DNA of 8,141 nt from Anaerolineae bacterium. Its GTDB lineage: Bacteria; Chloroflexota; Anaerolineae; Aggregatilineales; Phototrophicaceae. Shown in pieces: positions 6,381-8,141 of the stretch (position 1 is its first letter; each line of letters opens with the position of its first letter). Both the position numbers and the translations under genes were made by a program. The notes below the pieces were generated by a model. The model had not been told where the DNA came from. It was given only the letters and a program-made list of their open reading frames with translations, and did not search any database. Location of the stretch: contig WGEI01000174.1 of the NCBI GenBank assembly GCA_015492875.1, positions 1 through 8,141 of the forward strand, in the 5' to 3' direction.

Positions 6381-7145
6381 TTGGAGACCACATCTTTTAC
6401 AGCCACAGCTTTGGCTGGCATTCCCCTTATCCATTCGGGCGATAATCTGGTCGCTTTAATTTGTCAAGCGCTGGAACAAAATGCTATCGCCCCGCAAGAT
6501 GGGGATATTCTGGTCATTGCTTCAAAAATTGTCTCGAAGTCCGAAGGGCGTTATGTCAATCTGGGCGACGTAACGCCCTCCCAACGTGCTTTAGCCCTTG
6601 CCGAACAAACCGGTAAAGACCCGCGCATTGTAGAGCTAGTGTTGCAAGAGAGCCGCAATGTTTCCCGCGTTGCGCGTGGCGTTCTGGTTACAGAGCATCG
6701 GCTGGGGTTTGTATCGGCCAATGCTGGCATTGACCAATCCAATGTTGAATATGGTGAAGAACAAGTTCTGCTTTTGCCCCTAGACCCCGACCAAAGCGCG
6801 CGAAAACTTCGGTCTGGCCTAAGAGAGGTATATAATAAAGATATAGGCGTGGTTATCAGCGATACACATGGCCGCCCATTTCGCTTAGGTAACGTTGGCG
6901 TAGCTATAGGTGTAGCTGGATTGCCCGCTTTGTTAGATTTGCGTGGTCAACCTGATTTGTTCGGGCGCACCATGCAAATCAGTTTGCTAGGGTATGCCGA
7001 CCTTATCGCTTCTGCCGCTCATTTGTTGAGTGGTGAAGCGGATGAAGGCCGTCCCGTCATCCATATTCGCGGTTTGCGTGTATCTTCTTTTGAAGGGCGT
7101 GCTACCGATTTATATCGTCCGCCAGAACAGGACTTATATCGTTAA
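6381..7145 (+). CDS. cofE: coenzyme F420-0:L-glutamate ligase
   Basis: 254 residues from a TTG start. Adds L-glutamate residues to F420-0 using GTP and divalent metal, making the polyglutamate tail. Seen: LAGIPLIHSGDNLVALI (11-27), the usual family N-terminus; ASKIVSKSEGR (47-57); GFVSANAGIDQSNV (109-122); ISDTHGRPFRLGNVGVAIGVAG (159-180; two motifs read together); and the closing DLYRPPEQDLYR. Length agrees with single-domain CofE. The frame closes at a TGA (6372-6374), so TTG 6381 is the only usual start before the conserved block. It lies two bases after the npdG stop, with only a weak AGG upstream, suggesting coupled translation. Unlike actinobacterial FbiB, there is no fused nitroreductase domain; that domain follows as its own gene, sharing one base with this one. 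DTHGR replaces the more common DT(F/W)GR. Confidence 0.93.
   Translation: METTSFTATALAGIPLIHSGDNLVALICQALEQNAIAPQDGDILVIASKIVSKSEGRYVNLGDVTPSQRALALAEQTGKDPRIVELVLQESRNVSRVARGVLVTEHRLGFVSANAGIDQSNVEYGEEQVLLLPLDPDQSARKLRSGLREVYNKDIGVVISDTHGRPFRLGNVGVAIGVAGLPALLDLRGQPDLFGRTMQISLLGYADLIASAAHLLSGEADEGRPVIHIRGLRVSSFEGRATDLYRPPEQDLYR
7145..7145 (+). other. one-base stop/start overlap between cofE and the nitroreductase gene
   Basis: The sequence TAATG carries the cofE stop (7143-7145) and the next ATG (7145-7147). An AGGA at 7129-7132 is twelve bases away, too far to be a strong independent site. This arrangement favours stop-restart coupling and near-equal output of the two halves of a split FbiB. 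Confidence 0.7.
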
Positions 7146-7765
7146 TGACGATTAAAGACGCATTGGATACGTCGCTTTTACAAACCATCATATCGCGCCG
7201 TTCTATACGCCGCTACTCGCCGCAACCGGTGTCACGCGCTTTGCTAGCGCATCTTTTGACTGCGGCAGTATGGGCGCCATCTGCGCATAATCGCCAGCCA
7301 TGGCGCTTTGCAGTGATTTACTCTGATGCGTATAAGCAGCAATTAGCCCGTGCTATGGGAGAGCGATTGAAAACCGATTTACAAGCAGATGGCGTTCCCC
7401 TAGAAGTGATTGAACGCGATGTCACACGCTCCTACGAAAGAATAACTTCTGCCCCAGTATTAGTATTGGTCTGCTTAAGCATGGCTGATATGGATACCTA
7501 CACTGACGAACAGCGCAATCATAATGAATATGTGATGGCGGTGCAAAGCGTGGCGATGGCCGCTCAAAACTTGCTCCTCGCAGCACATGAGCGTGGATTG
7601 GGCGCTTGCTGGATGTGCGCGCCCCTGTTCGTGCCCAACGTTGTGCGCCGCGTATTGCACTTGCCTGATGATTGGCAGCCGCAAGGATTAATCACGCTTG
7701 GCTATCCCGCCGAGCAACGAGAACGTTCCCGCCGACCCATAGAAGAGAGTGTGATATGGCTATAA
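7145..7765 (+). CDS. FbiB C-terminal-like FMN nitroreductase, probable dehydro-F420-0 reductase
   Basis: 206 residues; its ATG shares the last A of the cofE TAA stop (TAATG). Nitroreductase-fold flavoprotein. In mycobacteria the matching domain is the C-terminal half of FbiB, which reduces dehydro-F420-0 with FMNH2. Seen: IISRRSIRRYSPQPV (15-29), the FMN-phosphate region; APSAHNRQPWRF (44-55), matching the FbiB-type APxxHxxxPWRF signature; SVAMAAQNLLLAAHERGLGACWM (135-157; two adjoining conserved blocks); and LHLPDDWQPQGLITLGYP (171-188), closely like the FbiB DWxPxGxxxxGYP segment. CofE plus this protein total 460 residues, near the length of a fused FbiB. The cofactor chemistry is inferred from family and position; a generic nitroreductase or BluB-like enzyme is much less likely between cofE and cofD. 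Confidence 0.85.
   Translation: MTIKDALDTSLLQTIISRRSIRRYSPQPVSRALLAHLLTAAVWAPSAHNRQPWRFAVIYSDAYKQQLARAMGERLKTDLQADGVPLEVIERDVTRSYERITSAPVLVLVCLSMADMDTYTDEQRNHNEYVMAVQSVAMAAQNLLLAAHERGLGACWMCAPLFVPNVVRRVLHLPDDWQPQGLITLGYPAEQRERSRRPIEESVIWL
7744..7749 (+). promoter_or_regulatory. purine-rich ribosome binding site for cofD inside the preceding gene
   Basis: AGAGAG ends six bases before ATG 7756, within the last codons of the nitroreductase-like gene. It supports a cofD start that overlaps the upstream gene by ten bases. Confidence 0.45.
7756..7765 (+). other. ten-base overlap between the nitroreductase gene and cofD
   Basis: ATG 7756 of cofD lies in a different frame inside the last four codons of the upstream gene, whose TAA ends at 7765. 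Both ends carry good family motifs, so the overlap is real rather than a start-choice error, and implies coupled translation. Confidence 0.75.
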
Positions 7766-8141
7766 ATAGCGTTGCTGTGTTGGTTGGTGGTGTCGGTGGC
7801 GCTAAATTAGCGCTTGGCTTGAGCAAAATTCTCTCACCAGAGCAACTCACAATTATTGTCAATACCGGCGATGATTTTTGGCATTATGGCTTGCGGATTT
7901 GCCCCGATATTGACACCATCATGTATACCCTCTCCGACCTCGTCAATCGTGAGTTCGGTTGGGGTGTGGCTGATGATAGTCGCAACATGCTCTCTATGTT
8001 GCAGCGCTATGGTGAATCCCCATGGTTCACCTTAGGCGATAAAGACCTTGCTACCCACCTTTTACGCACACAATGGCTGCACGAGGGACGCCGTTTAACC
8101 CAGATAACTCATCAGTTAGCTACAGCGTTAGGTGTTCAACA
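7756..8141 (+). CDS. cofD: 2-phospho-L-lactate / phosphoenolpyruvate transferase, 3' end missing
   Basis: The first 128 residues are visible and the frame is open to the window edge (family length is about 310-330, so about 60% is missing). The enzyme transfers the phospho-lactyl or phosphoenolpyruvyl group from its guanosine-diphosphate-activated form onto FO, giving F420-0 or dehydro-F420-0. Seen: VLVGGVGGAKLALGL (8-22), the glycine-rich nucleotide loop; VNTGDDF (35-41); GLRICPDIDTIMYTLSD (45-61), the most characteristic CofD segment; FGWGV (67-71); and WFTLGDKDLATHLLRTQWL (90-108). Its start overlaps the previous gene by ten bases in another frame. The neighbouring FbiB-C-like gene suggests the PEP-derived (FbiA-type) route, so fbiA would be an equally valid name. 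No frameshift is seen in the visible part. Confidence 0.93.
   Translation, partial: MAINSVAVLVGGVGGAKLALGLSKILSPEQLTIIVNTGDDFWHYGLRICPDIDTIMYTLSDLVNREFGWGVADDSRNMLSMLQRYGESPWFTLGDKDLATHLLRTQWLHEGRRLTQITHQLATALGVQ

Larger units (their letters stand above)
1..8141 (+). other. ten-gene co-directional run, probable single operon
   Basis: Spacings between successive genes are 6, 15, 29, 3, 2, 20 and 2 bases, then overlaps of 1 and 10. No gap could hold a normal promoter plus a terminator, and no stem-loop with a T-run is seen at any junction. The run therefore looks like one transcript entering from the left and leaving to the right, although a promoter inside a coding region cannot be excluded by eye. 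Confidence 0.7.

Noticed and set aside
6381..7765. A frameshift breaking an originally fused FbiB
   Set aside because: CofE ends with its normal DLYR terminus, the next gene has its own ATG with about 15 residues before the RRSIRRY motif, and no interdomain linker is disrupted. Two real genes are the simpler reading.

Overview
The window is a gap-free run of ten plus-strand protein genes, the first and last cut by the window edges. The longest space between genes is 29 bases. Several junctions touch or overlap (7145; 7756-7765), so it reads as one long transcription unit or part of one. I see no RNA gene, mobile element, CRISPR array, terminator or convincing promoter. The genes are bacterial. 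The mix (an F420 cassette with separate CofE and FbiB-C-like genes, a polyprenol-type GT2 glycosyltransferase, a small 'WYRIP' protein) together with middling GC suggests Chloroflexota, perhaps an Anaerolineae-like lineage. That placement is inference, not proof.

Layout. 1-975: end of threonine synthase (PLP lysine visible in SLKDR). 982-1992: GT2 glycosyltransferase with two C-terminal membrane segments. 2008-2232: 74-residue charged helical protein of unknown function. 2262-3659: fold-type II PLP enzyme of unassigned substrate. 3663-4331: 222-residue uncharacterised protein with a conserved-looking WYRIP N-terminal part and a C-terminal part resembling a degenerate endonuclease fold. 4334-5680: SsnA-like metal-dependent aminohydrolase. 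5701-6378: NpdG-like F420H2:NADP oxidoreductase. 6381-7145: CofE, the F420-0:glutamate ligase. 7145-7765: FMN nitroreductase-type protein resembling the C-terminal half of actinobacterial FbiB. 7756-8141: start of CofD/FbiA.

How they fit together. The right third is a coenzyme F420 module. CofD builds (dehydro-)F420-0 from FO and a GDP/GTP-activated three-carbon acid, the nitroreductase-like protein probably reduces the dehydro form, CofE adds the glutamate tail, and NpdG exchanges electrons between F420 and NADP. CofC/FbiD and the FO synthase genes are not in view. The middle third (PLP enzyme, WYRIP protein, SsnA-like aminohydrolase) is packed tightly against the F420 genes and has no obvious joint role. 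It is the least explained part of the window.
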